Below are positions 13,838 to 14,629 of a DNA stretch of 14,629 bases, piece by piece (the first letter of the stretch is position 1; every line of letters starts with the position of its first letter). The position numbers were made by a program, and so were the translations under genes. The notes beneath the pieces are model-generated. The model was not told the origin of the DNA. It saw nothing but the letters and a program-made list of their open reading frames with translations, and made no database searches. The stretch is taken from positions 1-14,629 of the forward strand of contig DATGKK010000010.1 of NCBI GenBank assembly GCA_035294725.1, read 5' to 3'. This DNA comes from DATGKK01 sp035294725 (GTDB lineage: Bacteria; Actinomycetota; Acidimicrobiia; Acidimicrobiales; Bog-793).

Positions 13838-14629
13838 ATGCCACGACGGCTCGTCGTCGCGACCTTCAACCTCCACGCGGGGATGGACGGTTACGGCCGC
13901 CGCTTCGACGTGGTCGAGGCCTGCCGCCCCCTCGAGGCCGACGTCCTCATCCTCGAAGAGATCTTCGCCCCGGCCGGCGGCGTCGGCCAGGCCGACGAGA
14001 TCGGCGAGGCACTCGGCTACCGCCGGGTCGAGCTGCCGTTGGCGAGGGCATGGCGCACCATCCACGAGCTGCCGGCACCACCTGGCGCGGGCTGGGAGCC
14101 CCGGCGCCCCTACCCCCGCGAGCGGCGCGCGCTCCGAGTCGGCAGCTACCTGAAGACTCCCCGGAGCGGCGCCGGTTACGAGGAAGGCAGCTGGGGGCTC
14201 GCCGTGCTCACCCGCGAGCCCGTTGTCGCGAGCGAGGTGATCGAGCTCGGCCGCCTCACCCGCGACTACACCTCCCGCGCGGCGCTGTCGGTGACGCTCG
14301 AAGGCGGCCTGCGGGTCGTCGCCGTTCACATGCCCCACCTCACCCACGGTTCGCCGGTCCACTTCCACCGACTCCAGTCCGCCCTCCGCCCCCTCGTGCG
14401 CGGGCGGTGGCATGCCGTGCTGGGCGGCGACATGAACTACTGGGGCCCACCGCTCGAGCTCGCCCTTCAGGGCTGGCGGCGAGCCGTGAAGGCGAAGACC
14501 TGGCCGGCCTGGCGGCCCCGCCATCAGCTCGACCACCTCTTCGTCAGCCGGGACGTACGCGCCGTGGGCGGTGGCGTGGTGAGATCCGGCAACTCGGACC
14601 ACCTGCCGCTTCGCGCCACGATCGAGCTG
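13838..14629 (+). CDS. Endonuclease/exonuclease/phosphatase (EEP)-family protein, 3' end outside window
   Basis: The frame runs open from ATG 13838 to the window edge, 264 codons, so the stop is missing. The full EEP (DNase I/APE1-like) motif series is present: N11 in ATFNLHAGMDG, E41 in LILEEIF, H164 in VVAVHMPHLTHG, D198/N200 in LGGDMNYWG, D232/H233 in QLDHLFVS and S253-D254-H255 in NSDHLPL. The last motif normally lies close to the C-terminus, so only a few residues should be missing. Members hydrolyse phosphodiester or phosphomonoester bonds in DNA, sphingomyelin, phosphoinositides or CoA-like substrates; this one cannot be narrowed. There is no signal peptide, so it is probably cytoplasmic. 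It starts 36 bp after the acyl-CoA dehydrogenase, with only a weak AGG upstream, and may be co-transcribed with it. Confidence 0.88.
   Translation, partial: MPRRLVVATFNLHAGMDGYGRRFDVVEACRPLEADVLILEEIFAPAGGVGQADEIGEALGYRRVELPLARAWRTIHELPAPPGAGWEPRRPYPRERRALRVGSYLKTPRSGAGYEEGSWGLAVLTREPVVASEVIELGRLTRDYTSRAALSVTLEGGLRVVAVHMPHLTHGSPVHFHRLQSALRPLVRGRWHAVLGGDMNYWGPPLELALQGWRRAVKAKTWPAWRPRHQLDHLFVSRDVRAVGGGVVRSGNSDHLPLRATIEL

Noticed and set aside
12653..14602. A 649-codon open frame antisense to the acyl-CoA dehydrogenase and EEP genes
   Set aside because: Long antisense frames are common at this GC content. It has no recognisable motifs and mirrors two genes with full family signatures.
1..14629. 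CRISPR arrays, transposases, toxin-antitoxin or phage-defence genes
   Set aside because: None found on either strand; no regularly spaced repeats and no such protein motifs are visible.

Overview
The window is about 70% GC and packed with genes. It looks like chromosomal DNA from a high-GC actinobacterium. My best guess is Acidimicrobiia or a relative, but the class is inferred. Three things point that way. A pdtaR-like ANTAR regulator, polA and rpsA lie close together, as they do in Mycobacterium. The DNA polymerase I is of the proofreading-dead actinobacterial type. Several genes appear to start leaderless, with a TANNNT -10 box 6-7 nt before a GTG or ATG.

Layout, left to right. (1) 1-1582, plus strand: the 3' end of a class II aldolase gene, a REP-like composite inverted repeat, then an OppF/DppF-type peptide ABC ATPase. 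(2) 1652-6007, minus strand: polA, a strong hairpin terminator, then rpsA (four S1 domains), which ends convergently against the ABC gene. In Mycobacterium coaE follows rpsA; here it does not, so the 1.6-kb junction may be a rearrangement point. (3) 6035-6709, plus strand: a DtxR/IdeR/MntR-like metalloregulator diverging from polA, with only 27 bp between the start codons. (4) 6737-8117, minus strand: a small coiled-coil protein, a PdtaR-like response regulator with an ANTAR RNA-binding domain, and a VOC/glyoxalase-fold protein. (5) 8148-11056, minus strand: an ECF-type vitamin or metal importer in two genes. One long gene fuses a membrane (S-like) region to both ATPases, and its stop overlaps the start of ecfT. 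(6) 11082-11164, plus strand: tRNA-Leu(CAA), then about 485 bp with no gene, in which 13 bp of the tRNA 3' end recur about 420 bp downstream. (7) 11651-14629, plus strand: a fused two-domain acyl-CoA dehydrogenase of the FadE34/ChsE3 type, then an endonuclease/exonuclease/phosphatase-family gene cut by the window edge.

Most of the content is housekeeping: replication repair, translation, metal and vitamin homeostasis, signalling and lipid or steroid oxidation. I see no defence island, CRISPR array, transposase or clear new system. The most interesting points are the repeated leaderless promoter architecture, including two divergent pairs with abutting or overlapping -10 boxes, the single-chain S-A-A' ECF transporter, the mixed metal site of the DtxR-like protein, and the att-like repeat of the tRNA-Leu end.
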